Numbered from the stretch's first letter, positions 53,678 to 63,178 are shown. The stretch is 64,000 bases of DNA from JBCDBD01 sp039184335 (GCA_039184335.1 JBCDBD010000016.1:3188-67187), one strand, 5' to 3'. The notes: generated from the letters alone by a model not told the origin. Numbers and translations are program-made.

Positions 53678-54378
53678 AGTTCTTCATTAAATTTGTAGCC
53701 TACGCCCCATGTGGTCAAAATGAATTTTGGATTGCCCATATCGGGCTCAATTTTTGAGCGCAAACGGTTGATATGTGAATTGACCGTATGCTCATAACCC
53801 TTAAAATCATAGCCCCAAATAAGGTTCAGCAATTTGGTCCGGTCGTAACTTTTACCGGGATTTGAAGATAGTAAGACCAACAGTTCAAACTCTTTCGGTG
53901 AAAGTTCGACCCTTTGGCCGTTCAGTACCACTTTTCGCATATCGATATCCACTGAGAGGTTGTCGTAACGCATCACCTTTCCACTTTGGACCGTAGCTTT
54001 TTGTTTGATGGTCATTTTTTGTCTTCGAAATATGGCCTTGACCCTTGCAATGAACTCACGAACACTAAATGGCTTGGTCAAATAGTCATCGGCACCCACC
54101 TCAAGCCCCAATACCTTATCGATTTCTTCGGATCGGGCAGTGAGCATCATGATAGGCGATTTTATGTCATTTGCCCGAATTTTTTGGCAAACCTCGATAC
54201 CATCCATTTCGGGCAACATTACGTCGAGTATAATGAGATCGGGATTCTCCTCTACAGCTAGTCGCAGCCCAAGGTCTCCTTGTCGCGCTGAAAGTACAGA
54301 GCAGCCCAAATCTTTTAAATGTATCTCTAACAAATGGATGATTTCAGCATCATCTTCAATGATCAATACTTTTTTCAT
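53674..54378 (-). CDS. OmpR/PhoB-type response regulator
   Basis: 234 residues from the ATG at 54378. The receiver domain has acid pocket LIIEDDAEI, phospho-acceptor Asp52 in LIILDVMLPEMDG, MLTARSEE and YLTKPFSVREF. The C-terminal winged helix has ELSPKEFELLVLLSSNPGKS and RTKLLNLIWGYDFKGYEHTV. It acts with the adjacent sensor kinase. It is divergent from the repeat lipoprotein, 223 bp apart, which is therefore a candidate target. Confidence 0.95.
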   Translation of the reverse strand: MKKVLIIEDDAEIIHLLEIHLKDLGCSVLSARQGDLGLRLAVEENPDLIILDVMLPEMDGIEVCQKIRANDIKSPIMMLTARSEEIDKVLGLEVGADDYLTKPFSVREFIARVKAIFRRQKMTIKQKATVQSGKVMRYDNLSVDIDMRKVVLNGQRVELSPKEFELLVLLSSNPGKSYDRTKLLNLIWGYDFKGYEHTVNSHINRLRSKIEPDMGNPKFILTTWGVGYKFNEEL

Positions 54379-54601
54379 GTACAACGAAATAAATGGTAAA
54401 ATCTCACGGAAAGTTCACGGTTTTGCCACAAAATCATACATGCTATAGTAGAAAAGTCGATAAATAGCGGGATTTCTTGCATTTTTTTATAAAAAAATAA
54501 AGCAATTTACTGAAAATCAGATAATAATAAATATTGAGATTTATGTGATGCTTTTGCAACAAGTTAACGATTCCTTTGAAGAAATTTAAAAATGAACAAA
54601 A

Positions 54602-56350
54602 ATGAACAGCTTAAAAACAATTGCAGTAGTATTCTCATTCGGAGTTTTGTTAATGGGGTGTAGTGACGATGATGATGGAGATGATGACAGCATAATGACC
54701 CTAAATGCAGGCACTTTATCGGGTGGCCCTTATGAATTTGTTGTTGATGGTGTGCCTGATATGGTCAGTCAAATCACGCTTGATGCCTCTGAATTGACAG
54801 GAAGCCAACAAACCTATGTGATCACGGACGATTCCAAGAACATTTTGGGCATTCCCCCGACCTTGGAGGCCTTAATGGGCGTAGATTTCGATGGGGCCGG
54901 TGTGGGCTCTTGCTATATCTACCACTTGACCTATGAAATGGGTCTTACAGGATTGGAAGTCGACGAAAACTTAGACAATTTAAATGGCCTTTTTGACCTT
55001 TCCAATTTTATCGTAGTAAATCGAAATGGATTGAACGCTGGGGTTTTAGCTGGAGGCCCTTATGAATTTGTTGTGGATGGTGTACCTGATATGGTCAGTA
55101 ACATTACCTTGGACGATAGTGAGCTCAATGGTGCCAACCAGACCTATGTGATCACGGACGATTCCAAGAACATTTTGGGCATTCCCCCGACCTTGGAGGC
55201 CGTAATGGGCGTAGATTTCGATGGTGCCGGGGTGGGTTCTTGCTACATCTACCACTTGACCTACTCCACAGGCTTGACAGGGTTGGAAGCAGGTGAAAAC
55301 CTAGACAACCTGGGTGGCCAGTTCGGGCTTTCCAACTTCGTGGTGGTCAACCGAAACGGATTGAATGCAGGTACGCTATCAGGGGGCCCTTATGAATTTG
55401 TCGTGGATGGTATTCCTGATATGGTCAGCAATATTGCCTTGGACGATACCGAGCTCAATGGTGCCAACCAGACCTATGTGATCACGGACGATTCCAAGAA
55501 CATTTTGGGCATTCCCCCAACCCTGGAGGCCGTAATGGGCGTAGATTTCGATGGTGCCGGGGTGGGCTCCTGCTATATCTACCACTTGACCTACTCAACA
55601 GGCTTGACAGGGTTGGAAGCAGGTGAAAACCTAGACAACCTGGGTGGCCAGTTCGGTCTTTCCAACTTCGTGGTGGTCAACCGAAACGGATTGAATGCCG
55701 GTACGCTATCAGGGGGCCCATATGAGTTTTTGGTAGATGGTATACCTGATATGGTCAGTAATATTACCTTGGACGATAGTGAGCTCAACGGTACTAACCA
55801 GACCTATGTGATCACGGACGATTCCAAGAACATTTTGGGCATTCCCCCAACCCTGGAGGCCGTGATGGGCGTAGATTTCGATGGGGCAGGTGTGGGCTCC
55901 TGCTATATCTACCACTTGACCTATTCCACAGGCTTGACAGGGTTGGAAGCAGGTGAAAACCTAGACGACCTGGGCGGCCAGTTCGGGCTTTCCAACTTCG
56001 TGGTGGTCAACCGTAATCCATTGAACGCCGGAGTTTTGGCTGGTGGGCCCTTTACGTTTACCGTTGATGGTACCCCCGATATGGTCAGTGGTATTACCTT
56101 AGATGACAGTGAACTCAATGGAACCAACCAGACCTATGTAATTACTGATGACGCTTTGAACATTTTAGGACTACCACCAACATTGGAAGCAGTAGAAGGG
56201 GTAGATTTTGATGCAGCTGGGGTAGGGGTGTGCTACATTTGGCACTTGACTTATGAAGTTGGAATTAATGGTTTGGAAGCTGGACAAAATGCAGGTGATT
56301 TGACGGGCTTTTTTGCCTTATCGAATTTTTTGACGGTAACTCGGGAATAA
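54602..56350 (+). CDS. Surface lipoprotein made of five 110-residue tandem repeats
   Basis: 582 residues. The lipoprotein signal NSLKTIAVVFSFGVLLMGC is followed by SDDDDGDDD, which matches the surface-export signal of Flavobacteriia lipoproteins. Residue 34 to the end is five repeats of 110 residues, each starting LNAG, with GGPYEFVVDG, QTYVITDDSKNILGIPPTLE, VDFDGAGVGSCYIYHLTY and LSNFVVVNRN. Similar ILGIP/VDFDGAG/C-containing units occur in large secreted proteins of Bacteroidota, though I know of no assigned function. The fifth repeat is the most divergent and may cap the array. Probably an extended surface fibre or binding protein. Confidence 0.85.
   Translation: MNSLKTIAVVFSFGVLLMGCSDDDDGDDDSIMTLNAGTLSGGPYEFVVDGVPDMVSQITLDASELTGSQQTYVITDDSKNILGIPPTLEALMGVDFDGAGVGSCYIYHLTYEMGLTGLEVDENLDNLNGLFDLSNFIVVNRNGLNAGVLAGGPYEFVVDGVPDMVSNITLDDSELNGANQTYVITDDSKNILGIPPTLEAVMGVDFDGAGVGSCYIYHLTYSTGLTGLEAGENLDNLGGQFGLSNFVVVNRNGLNAGTLSGGPYEFVVDGIPDMVSNIALDDTELNGANQTYVITDDSKNILGIPPTLEAVMGVDFDGAGVGSCYIYHLTYSTGLTGLEAGENLDNLGGQFGLSNFVVVNRNGLNAGTLSGGPYEFLVDGIPDMVSNITLDDSELNGTNQTYVITDDSKNILGIPPTLEAVMGVDFDGAGVGSCYIYHLTYSTGLTGLEAGENLDDLGGQFGLSNFVVVNRNPLNAGVLAGGPFTFTVDGTPDMVSGITLDDSELNGTNQTYVITDDALNILGLPPTLEAVEGVDFDAAGVGVCYIWHLTYEVGINGLEAGQNAGDLTGFFALSNFLTVTRE
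54701..56350 (+). repeat. Five in-frame 330-nt tandem repeats
   Basis: Units begin at 54701, 55031, 55361, 55691 and 56021, exactly 330 nt apart. Units 2, 3 and 4 differ from each other at only about five to eight residues, and long stretches (for example around GATTCCAAGAACATTTTGGG) are identical at the DNA level in units 1-4. The uniform spacing and third-position identity point to recent duplication or gene conversion. Confidence 0.97.
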
Positions 56351-56403
56351 CTATTGCTATGAAAGATAAAATCTCGGTGTTTTTTGTTTGTTAAGGCGAG
56401 TGG

Positions 56404-56432
56404 CGCCCAAACCTAGGTTTGGGCGTTTTTTA
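56404..56432 (+). terminator. Strong Rho-independent terminator after the repeat lipoprotein
   Basis: A 22-nt perfect palindrome at 56404-56425 (arms CGCCCAAAC/GTTTGGGCG, tight central turn) runs into six Ts on the plus strand, about 55 nt after the stop. Confidence 0.88.
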
Positions 56433-56635
56433 TTTAGTACTACCCTAATTGCTTAAAAACAATACCATCCAATAGATTTCATGGAAAAATACATTGACTC
56501 TTGAAATGACGATCAAACTTCAGGGGATACGGCCAAATCCAGTTTTTTGGTTTTGATGGTATATTTCTTCTATTTTTTGTCAATATGATTTTCATTTTCA
56601 TCGCAAGCTCGATTGTAAATATCGCCTGTATAAAA

Positions 56636-57490
56636 TTATCTTGCTGAAGAATAGAGCTGCAATTGATTGTCAAGCTTTTTTTGGATCTGCTCTTTTTCTA
56701 CTTTTCTTAGGATTAGTATGCCGACAATAAATAAGGGCAAGAACAGGATGAGGGGAGCAAAAGAGGTCAGTATTTGCATAGTGACGGTCATAGGTGTTTG
56801 GGGTTCACTGATAACATCTGCTTGACCATTTAGGTTGGGAAGCGAATTGAACAAGAAGAAAAAATTGATGAGCCCGTGTGTGATGGCTACAGGTAACAAC
56901 CTGTTGGTTTTTAATATAAGCACCCCGAAGAAAAACCCAATCAATAGGGCATAGATCGATTGCACGATAACTTGAAGTACATTATCATTTACCGTTAGGT
57001 TAAGAAGGTGTGAAGCTCCAAAGAATATGGCAGGAAAAAAGATACCTAAGAAGACACCGTTTTTCTTCGATATAAATTTTCGTATGAATATGGGTTGTAG
57101 AAAGCCTCTAAAGATAAATTCTTCAGCAAAGCCAACAGCTAAGCAGGCAAATAGCAAGAGTAAGACGTTGGCGATGCTAACAGTGGTAATATCTTTGCCC
57201 ATGAAGGCTGAAACACCTATGAAAAAAAGGTATATAGGTATAAGATTCAGTAATTTTGATGTCCACTTATAGTTTGGTGATAGACCAGATAAGTGTTTTA
57301 AACGAAACTTTTTTATGCCGATCATACCGACACAGAAAATCAACCCCATTTTTAATGTTAATGCCAAATATTCTGTTTGGAAGGGTGTAAAATGTCCTGT
57401 TATTGGAATTTTATCAAATGGTATCTGCATGATGGTGCCAATGGTGCATATGACAATTATACCAATGATAAATGGGGAAACTTTTTTCAT
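56636..57490 (-). CDS. CPBP-family intramembrane glutamic endopeptidase
   Basis: 284 residues with about eight membrane helices. The Abi/CPBP catalytic motifs are present: EExxxR as Glu123-Glu124 and Arg128 (AEEFIFRGFLQ), the second-motif His161 (FFGASHLLN) and the third-motif His205 (AITHGLINF). CPBP proteases include CAAX-processing Rce1 and bacteriocin-immunity proteins; the substrate here is unknown. A charged C-terminal tail (KKLDNQLQLYSSAR) follows the last helix. Confidence 0.92.
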   Translation of the reverse strand: MKKVSPFIIGIIVICTIGTIMQIPFDKIPITGHFTPFQTEYLALTLKMGLIFCVGMIGIKKFRLKHLSGLSPNYKWTSKLLNLIPIYLFFIGVSAFMGKDITTVSIANVLLLLFACLAVGFAEEFIFRGFLQPIFIRKFISKKNGVFLGIFFPAIFFGASHLLNLTVNDNVLQVIVQSIYALLIGFFFGVLILKTNRLLPVAITHGLINFFFLFNSLPNLNGQADVISEPQTPMTVTMQILTSFAPLILFLPLFIVGILILRKVEKEQIQKKLDNQLQLYSSAR

Positions 57491-58034
57491 AAAATGGAAA
57501 ATTTTAACCTGAAGACGATTGTAGCTATGCTTTGTTACGGCTATGGGGTAAGAAGTTAATACCTAACTGTTCAAGCGGCCAATGCTTGATAGAAGCAGAA
57601 TATTATATCACTATCCAAAGCTATCGGGTCGAATCAAAATCCATCGGTTTGGGTAGCGCAATCGGGCTACAGGGAATTTGTAAATTGCAGTTTTGCTTTC
57701 AAAAAAACGTATTCCATACAAAAATCAGTGCCATCAGGCGACCCCAATTTCAATTTCACCAGTATGGTTATTAAATAATGGCCTGCCTTTTTTGGAGTAA
57801 TAAATACTTTGGTTTTAAATATACCTTTTTCAAAATTACAGGTTAACGAAAACCAATTGTAAACTTACCTGGATCACTCTTTGTATAGGTGTCCCAAAAA
57901 GGTGCCAATGAAGTTTTGATCGAATACCATTCTCCCTATCATATTTCTGTGTAACACATCTTAATATTAGTATGCCACTTCTAATTGCTATAAGCAGAAT
58001 GCAACAGAAAGCACAAAAGTTGTGGTTGGCTGCC
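57491..58034 (-). other. Intergenic stretch with coding-like fragments, possible decayed gene
   Basis: No intact gene. On the minus strand several short frames read like protein: 57667-57864 (GIFKTKVFITPKKAGHYLIT, then LVKLKLGSPDGTDFCMEYVF), a neighbouring frame upstream (EWYSIKTSLAPFWDTYTKSD) and another downstream (ESKTAIYKFPVARLRYPNRW). They overlap in different frames with stops between, as expected for a gene broken by frameshifts. This is suggestive only. Confidence 0.3.
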
Positions 58035-58826
58035 TTATTTTTTACTTAGAAACGCTTTTGACTTTATGATAAATTCCTCTTTATTTTCTCCCTAATGGGC
58101 ACTATGGGAAACATTTGGCAATATCCACAGGTCAACATCAGGAAGATTTTTCTTTACACGTATAACTTCTTCTAGGTTGATGCCCTCATCATCATCGCCA
58201 ATGATTAATAACACTTCAGGTATTATATTTTGTATTTCTTCGTCACTGAGTTTGACGGTGTAATTTTTAAATTGATTTAGCATGGTTTTGATCTGTTCAT
58301 CTCCGCTGTGCGATATCTTGAGCCAAGGAAAATGATCTCGGTTTTCATAAGTAAACGCTTCTAGATATTCTGGAAAATCATTGATTGTCCATGTTACTAC
58401 TGCCCCTATGGTTATCATTGATGTAATCAAGGGCGGGTTTATAAGAGCAAGTTGATACAATACATCACCTCCAAAACTAAACCCGATTGCCTTAATGTTA
58501 TCCAGATTCAGATATTCAATTAGGGAATTAAGGTCTTTGGCGACTGCCCTTATTGATAAATCCTCTTTGAAAGCTTCAGACTTTCCATGCCCTGTCAAGT
58601 CGATTAAATATACCTCATATTCCTTCTCATAGTCCTTGATGAATGGTTTCCATGATACTGAGGATTGTGTATAACCATGCAAAAAAACCAATGGCTTCCC
58701 TTTTCCGTAAATTTCATAATAGAGTTTTTTCCCATTTATAACAACAGATTCTGATTTCTTGGGTGTTTGCTATAACATCTGGTTTGACATTACAAGCAGA
58801 ATGGTTGCAATCTTGATTTTTATCAT
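58035..58826 (-). pseudogene. Alpha/beta hydrolase interrupted by two in-frame TAG codons
   Basis: Reading from the ATG at 58826: MIKIKIATILLVMSNQML, TAG (58772-58770), QTPKKSESVVINGKKLYYEI, YGKGKPLVFLHGYTQ and onward through GFSFGGD (nucleophile), IIGDDDEG (acid) and NVSHSAH (histidine), then a second TAG (58094-58092), then GENKEEFIIKSKAFLSKK and TAA at 58035. The total would be about 263 residues, a normal length. The first TAG sits where a signal peptide would end, the second at the usual HEG motif, so both look like single-base nonsense changes (for example CAG or GAG to TAG). TAG ends other genes here, so recoding is unlikely. Confidence 0.8.
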
Positions 58827-58903
58827 TTGTATGCTATTGACACTATTTTGGATGTAGCTGTTGCGGGTATACCATCAGTGATTACGCTATCGATGTTGGT
58901 TTT

Positions 58904-59728
58904 TTACACTGCCACAACCCCTTTGATATGTGGGTGGGGGTCATAATGTAATAAATTGAAGTCATCAAAAGTGAAGTCAAAAATGTTCTTGATCTCGGGG
59001 TTGAGTACCATTTTAGGCAGGGGTCGGGGGGAACGGCTCAATTGCAGTGCCACTTGGTCCATATGGTTGTTATAAATATGGGCATCGCCAAAAGTATGTA
59101 TAAAATCTCCTGCTTGGTAACCACATACCTGGGCCATCATCATGGTAAACAGGGCATAGGAAGCAATATTAAAAGGTACGCCCAAAAAGATATCGGCACT
59201 GCGTTGGTACAATTGGCAACTTAGTTTGCCATCAGCTACATAAAACTGGAAAAAGGCGTGACAAGGAGGTAAGGCTGCCTTGCCGGCGGCCACGTTTGCT
59301 GCAAATGATCTTGAGGTATCGGGCAATACACTGGGGTTCCAGGCCGAGACCAACATGCGTCGGCTGTTAGGGTTGGTCTTGAGGATATCGATGACTTCTT
59401 TGATCTGGTCGATTTCCTCACTGTTCCAGTTGCGCCATTGGTGTCCATACACTGGGCCCAAATTCCCATTTTCATCGGCCCATTCATTCCAGATACGCAC
59501 TCCATTTTCCTGTAAGTACCCAATATTGGTATCGCCTTTTAAAAACCATAGCAACTCGTGGACAATGGATTTCAAATGTAGCTTTTTTGTGGTTACCATA
59601 GGAAAGCCCTTTGAAAGGTCAAAACGCATCTGGTAGCCAAAGACGCTGCGGGTGCCCGTGCCGGTACGGTCTCCTTTTTGATGGCCATGTTCCAGTACGT
59701 ATTCGAGTAAATCGTGGTATTGTTTCAT
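58904..59728 (-). CDS. thyA: Thymidylate synthase
   Basis: 274 residues. Catalytic Cys156 lies in LPPCHAFFQFYV; RTGTGTRSVFGYQMRFDLSK, LWFLKGDTNIGYL, QLYQRSADIFLGVPFNIASY and HIYNNHMDQV are all diagnostic. It methylates dUMP with methylene-tetrahydrofolate, working with FolA (47.2 kb). A nucleoside transporter gene is the next upstream on the same strand, 284 bp away. Confidence 0.98.
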   Translation of the reverse strand: MKQYHDLLEYVLEHGHQKGDRTGTGTRSVFGYQMRFDLSKGFPMVTTKKLHLKSIVHELLWFLKGDTNIGYLQENGVRIWNEWADENGNLGPVYGHQWRNWNSEEIDQIKEVIDILKTNPNSRRMLVSAWNPSVLPDTSRSFAANVAAGKAALPPCHAFFQFYVADGKLSCQLYQRSADIFLGVPFNIASYALFTMMMAQVCGYQAGDFIHTFGDAHIYNNHMDQVALQLSRSPRPLPKMVLNPEIKNIFDFTFDDFNLLHYDPHPHIKGVVAV

Positions 59729-60012
59729 AAATGCTGCTTCTGAAAACCCAAATGGGAATACTTTTGGTTCATCGGGCTAATTTAAAAGGAATTGCGTTTT
59801 ATGGGCTTGAAAGCCAAGACGGGTTATAAAAAATTTATTAACTGTGAAATCTTTAAATGAGACCTCATCTTTAAAGTGAAGGGCTTTGAATGTATCCCAC
59901 ATGCATTAGATATGACCTCAATCTACCTTCTTGAACAACTGCCATTTTGAGTGGGGCAAGATATTGTTTGGGAAACCCCAAGTTTTGTTTGATATGGAAA
60001 ATTTTTGCCAAC

Positions 60013-61482
60013 CTAGCCCAATATCATTCCGGCAATGGTCGCAGAGAGCAATGAGGCCAATGACCCCCCTAAAACTGCTTTTAGGCCAAATTCAGAAAGT
60101 GTTTTGCGCTGTCGCGGTGCCAAAGAACCGATGCCGCCAATCTGAATGCCGATGGAAGCAAAATTGGCAAAACCGCAGAGCATATAGGTGGCCATGATAA
60201 CCGATTTGTTATAGGTAAAGTGGGTGGTATTGGTCAAATTTTTAAGTTCTGCCAATTGAATATATCCGACAAATTCACTTGCAGCCAGCTTGATACCCAA
60301 CAACTGTCCCATAAGCATGATATCCTCATTGTTTACGCCGATCAACCACATTAAGGGAGCAAAGATGGTACCCAAAATTGATTCAAGTGAAAATGAGGTA
60401 TACGGAGTATTGATGGCTATCCATTGATTCAAGGCGGTAACATCTCCTACCCATCCTAAAATACCGTTGATCATGGCGATAAAAGCCACAAAAACCAAGA
60501 GCATCGCACCTACGTTTACAGCCAGTTTCAGACCTTCTGTGGTGCCATTGGCAATGGCATCCAAGAAATTGGAGCCGATTTTTTCAACGGAAATCTTGAC
60601 ATTGGTATCCACTTTTTCTTTTTGGGGGTACAAAATTTTAGAGACAACTATGGCTCCAGGAGCGGCCATCACGGAAGCAGCAATCAAATGCCTGGCAAAC
60701 TCAAGACGTAATTGCTCGTCATTACCGCCCAAAAATCCGATATATGCTGCCAGCACGCCCCCAGCTACGGTGGCCATCCCCCCAATCATGACCAATAAGA
60801 TCTCAGATTTGGTCATTCGCTCTAGATAGGCTTTTATCATCAGTGGGGATTCTGTCTGGCCGAGAAATATATTCCCTGCCACACTCAGACTTTCTGCCCC
60901 AGAGATGCCCAGTGATTTGGTCAACAACCACGCTAGCGCTTTGACTATTTTTTGGATAATTCCCAAATAGAAAAGTACGGAAGTCAATGCCGAAAAGAAG
61001 ATAATGGTAGGAAGTATTTGGAATGCGAATACATATCCGACATGGGGGTTTTCGATATCCATTAGATTGATTCCCAAGAGAAATTCGCTTCCAGCAAGGG
61101 TAAATAGAAGAAGATCATTAAATAGTTTGCCGAGTACCGTGAACATTTGCCTGATTAAGGGAACCTTTAATATTCCTATGGCCAGTAGCAATTGAATGCC
61201 CAGACCTATTCCAACGGTTTTCCAATTGATTGCCTTTCTGTTCGAGCTAAAAAGGAATGAAACCAATACCAATATGGCCATGCCCAAGACGCCACGCCAT
61301 AAGCTGTTGATGGAAAACCCTTGGTTGGGGAGGAGTTCAGGAGTTTTGTGTACTGATAGGTCATCAATAATAGTAGTATCCAGGGCAATGTTGAGTGTGT
61401 CTGCGGGGATGGAATTTTGTGCGAAGGTATGGGTACCTATCAAAAAGAGGAATATCAAAAAACCTTTGTGGTATTTACCCAT
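60013..61482 (-). CDS. Concentrative nucleoside transporter (NupC/CNT family)
   Basis: 489 residues. A signal-peptide-like start (GKYHKGFLIFLFLIGTHTFA then QNS) and a soluble stretch of about 50 residues precede the CNT core. Core motifs include VFAFQILPTIIFFSALTSVL, GISGAESLSVAGNIFLGQTE, SPLMIKAYLERMTKSEIL, and GFANFASIGIQIGGIGSLAP. It imports nucleosides with Na+ or H+. The 5' extension is longer than in NupC. It sits between the DUF151 nuclease and thyA, the common flavobacterial order. Confidence 0.93.
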   Translation of the reverse strand: MGKYHKGFLIFLFLIGTHTFAQNSIPADTLNIALDTTIIDDLSVHKTPELLPNQGFSINSLWRGVLGMAILVLVSFLFSSNRKAINWKTVGIGLGIQLLLAIGILKVPLIRQMFTVLGKLFNDLLLFTLAGSEFLLGINLMDIENPHVGYVFAFQILPTIIFFSALTSVLFYLGIIQKIVKALAWLLTKSLGISGAESLSVAGNIFLGQTESPLMIKAYLERMTKSEILLVMIGGMATVAGGVLAAYIGFLGGNDEQLRLEFARHLIAASVMAAPGAIVVSKILYPQKEKVDTNVKISVEKIGSNFLDAIANGTTEGLKLAVNVGAMLLVFVAFIAMINGILGWVGDVTALNQWIAINTPYTSFSLESILGTIFAPLMWLIGVNNEDIMLMGQLLGIKLAASEFVGYIQLAELKNLTNTTHFTYNKSVIMATYMLCGFANFASIGIQIGGIGSLAPRQRKTLSEFGLKAVLGGSLASLLSATIAGMILG

Positions 61483-61492
61483 ATGGTTCGGT

Positions 61493-62119
61493 TTACTTTC
61501 GCTTCGAGATTTCGTCCCTTAATTTGGCTGCCTTCTCGTAATCTTCATTGATGACCGCTTTGTCCAATTCTTTGTGCAATTCTTCAAGGGTCATTTCTCG
61601 GTATCCTTCCGATGTGCCTGGTTCGATTTCAACGGTTTCGCCTTCTTGGAGAATTTCATCGACCATAATGCTGTCATCATTTTCCTCGTCTTTTTCTTTT
61701 GAAGAAAACTTGAGAAAGATACCTGCCTTGTCCAATATCGTCTTGTATGTGAAGATGGGGGCATCAAAACGGAGTGCCAGGGCAATGGCATCGCTTGTTC
61801 GGGCATCGATGATCTCTTCAATCTTATCACGTTCGCAGATAATACTTGAATAGAAGACCCCATCGACCAATTTGTGTATGATGACCTGCTTGATGGTTAT
61901 CTCGAACCGATCGGAAAAATTTTTAAAGAGGTCATGGGTCAAAGGTCGGGGCGGTTTTATTTCCTTCTCCAGTGCAATGGCAATAGATTGGGCCTCGAAG
62001 GCACCAATAACAATAGGAAGCTTTCGCTCACCATCAACTTCATTCAAAATAAGGGCATAGGCACCATTTTGGGTTTGGCTATATGAAATTCCCTTAATCT
62101 TTAACCGTACTAGACTCAT
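61493..62119 (-). CDS. Bifunctional nuclease family (DUF151) protein with UVR motif
   Basis: 208 residues. Residues 1-140 are the DUF151 domain: LKIKGISYSQTQNGAYALIL, RKLPIVIGAFEAQSIAIALE, RPLTHDLFKNF and IDARTSDAIALALRFDAPIF. The C-terminus (LDKAVINEDYEKAAKLRDEI) is a UvrB/UvrC-type helical hairpin. Plant homologues have RNase/DNase activity; the bacterial role is not settled. Its stop is 10 nt before the CNT transporter start, so they share a transcript. Confidence 0.93.
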   Translation of the reverse strand: MSLVRLKIKGISYSQTQNGAYALILNEVDGERKLPIVIGAFEAQSIAIALEKEIKPPRPLTHDLFKNFSDRFEITIKQVIIHKLVDGVFYSSIICERDKIEEIIDARTSDAIALALRFDAPIFTYKTILDKAGIFLKFSSKEKDEENDDSIMVDEILQEGETVEIEPGTSEGYREMTLEELHKELDKAVINEDYEKAAKLRDEISKRK

Positions 62120-62138
62120 ATCATCCTCATAAAAACAG

Positions 62139-62182
62139 AAAAAGCTGTTCGAATAAGCGGCTTTGCCAGTTATTCAAACAGC
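62139..62182 (-). terminator. Terminator after etfA
   Basis: A 13-bp stem (62170-62182 with 62144-62156, one G-U) with a 13-nt loop, followed on the minus strand by five Ts (62143-62139). It lies about 28 nt after the etfA stop and ends the etfB-etfA transcript. Confidence 0.82.
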
Positions 62183-62209
62183 CCCTTGCAAAAGGCAAAT
62201 TAACAAAAA

Positions 62210-63178
62210 TTAAGCGTTTGCTGCCTTAAATTCCCTTAATTTTTCGATGAGTTCCGGTACAACTTCAAAGGCATCACCAACGATACCATAGTCTGCAGCT
62301 TTAAAGAAAGGTGCTTCAGAATCATTGTTGATGACCACCTTTGTTTTTGATGCACTTACACCGGCCAAATGTTGAATGGCACCTGAAATTCCAATAGCAA
62401 TGTACAGATTACTGGCCACAGGTTTTCCAGTTTGACCCACATGTTCGCCATGGGGCCTCCAACCTAAATCTGAAACCGGCTTTGAGCAGGCTGTGGCAGC
62501 ACCTAAAATTTCTGCCAGTTCTTCCACTAGTCCCCAATTTTCAGGACCTTTCAATCCTCTTCCGCCAGAAACGACAATATCAGCATCGGCAATTGTAGCC
62601 TTGCCTACCACTTTATCCACTTCAATTGATTTGGTAGAAAAGTCAGTGTCGCCAATGGAGGCCTCGAAATTTTCTATAGTTGGTTCTGTCTTATTTTCAA
62701 AGATACCGTAGGCATTGTTTGAAACCCCAATGATCTTGGTATTGGCGGTGATTTCAGTGTAGGCAAACCCCTTGTTGCTAAAAGCAGTTCGCTTTACCAC
62801 TATGGGCGCGGTGCTTTCTGGTAAGGTTACAACATTGGGCACATACCCTGCATTTAACTTTGCTGCTAGAATGGGTGCCAAGAATTTAGTGTCTGCACTT
62901 GAGCTAACAATGACAGTTTGGGCACCTTCCGCTTCTGCAGCCTGTGCGATACAGTTGGCATAGGCCTTCGCATTGAAAATGGCCAACCGATCATTGGAAA
63001 TATGAAGTACTTTTGAGACGCCATGGTTTTCAAGTGGTCCGATGTCATCAACATTGATTGCTACGGCAGTAACGGTTTCTCCCATTTGTTGGGCTACGGC
63101 ATAGGCATAAGAGGCAACTTCAAAAGCACTCTTTTTAAGCTTTCCTTTTTCTGATTCTGTATAGACGAGTATTGACAT
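62210..63178 (-). CDS. etfA: Electron transfer flavoprotein alpha subunit
   Basis: 322 residues. The C-terminal FAD-binding region is complete: VSGGRGLKGPENWGLVEELA, GAATACSKPVSDLGWRPHGE, HVGQTGKPVASNLYIAIGIS and VVINNDSEAPFFKAADYGIV. With EtfB it carries electrons from acyl-CoA and related dehydrogenases to the quinone pool. It starts 11 nt after etfB. Confidence 0.97.
   Translation of the reverse strand: MSILVYTESEKGKLKKSAFEVASYAYAVAQQMGETVTAVAINVDDIGPLENHGVSKVLHISNDRLAIFNAKAYANCIAQAAEAEGAQTVIVSSSADTKFLAPILAAKLNAGYVPNVVTLPESTAPIVVKRTAFSNKGFAYTEITANTKIIGVSNNAYGIFENKTEPTIENFEASIGDTDFSTKSIEVDKVVGKATIADADIVVSGGRGLKGPENWGLVEELAEILGAATACSKPVSDLGWRPHGEHVGQTGKPVASNLYIAIGISGAIQHLAGVSASKTKVVINNDSEAPFFKAADYGIVGDAFEVVPELIEKLREFKAANA

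Noticed and set aside
55046..56127. Repeated 65-70-residue minus-strand frames inside the repeat lipoprotein
   Set aside because: They recur with the 330-nt period because the sense repeats do; they are antisense shadows without their own signals.
57532..57774. 80-residue plus-strand frame in the 57.5-58.0 kb gap
   Set aside because: No recognisable domain or ribosome site; the minus strand reads more like former coding sequence.
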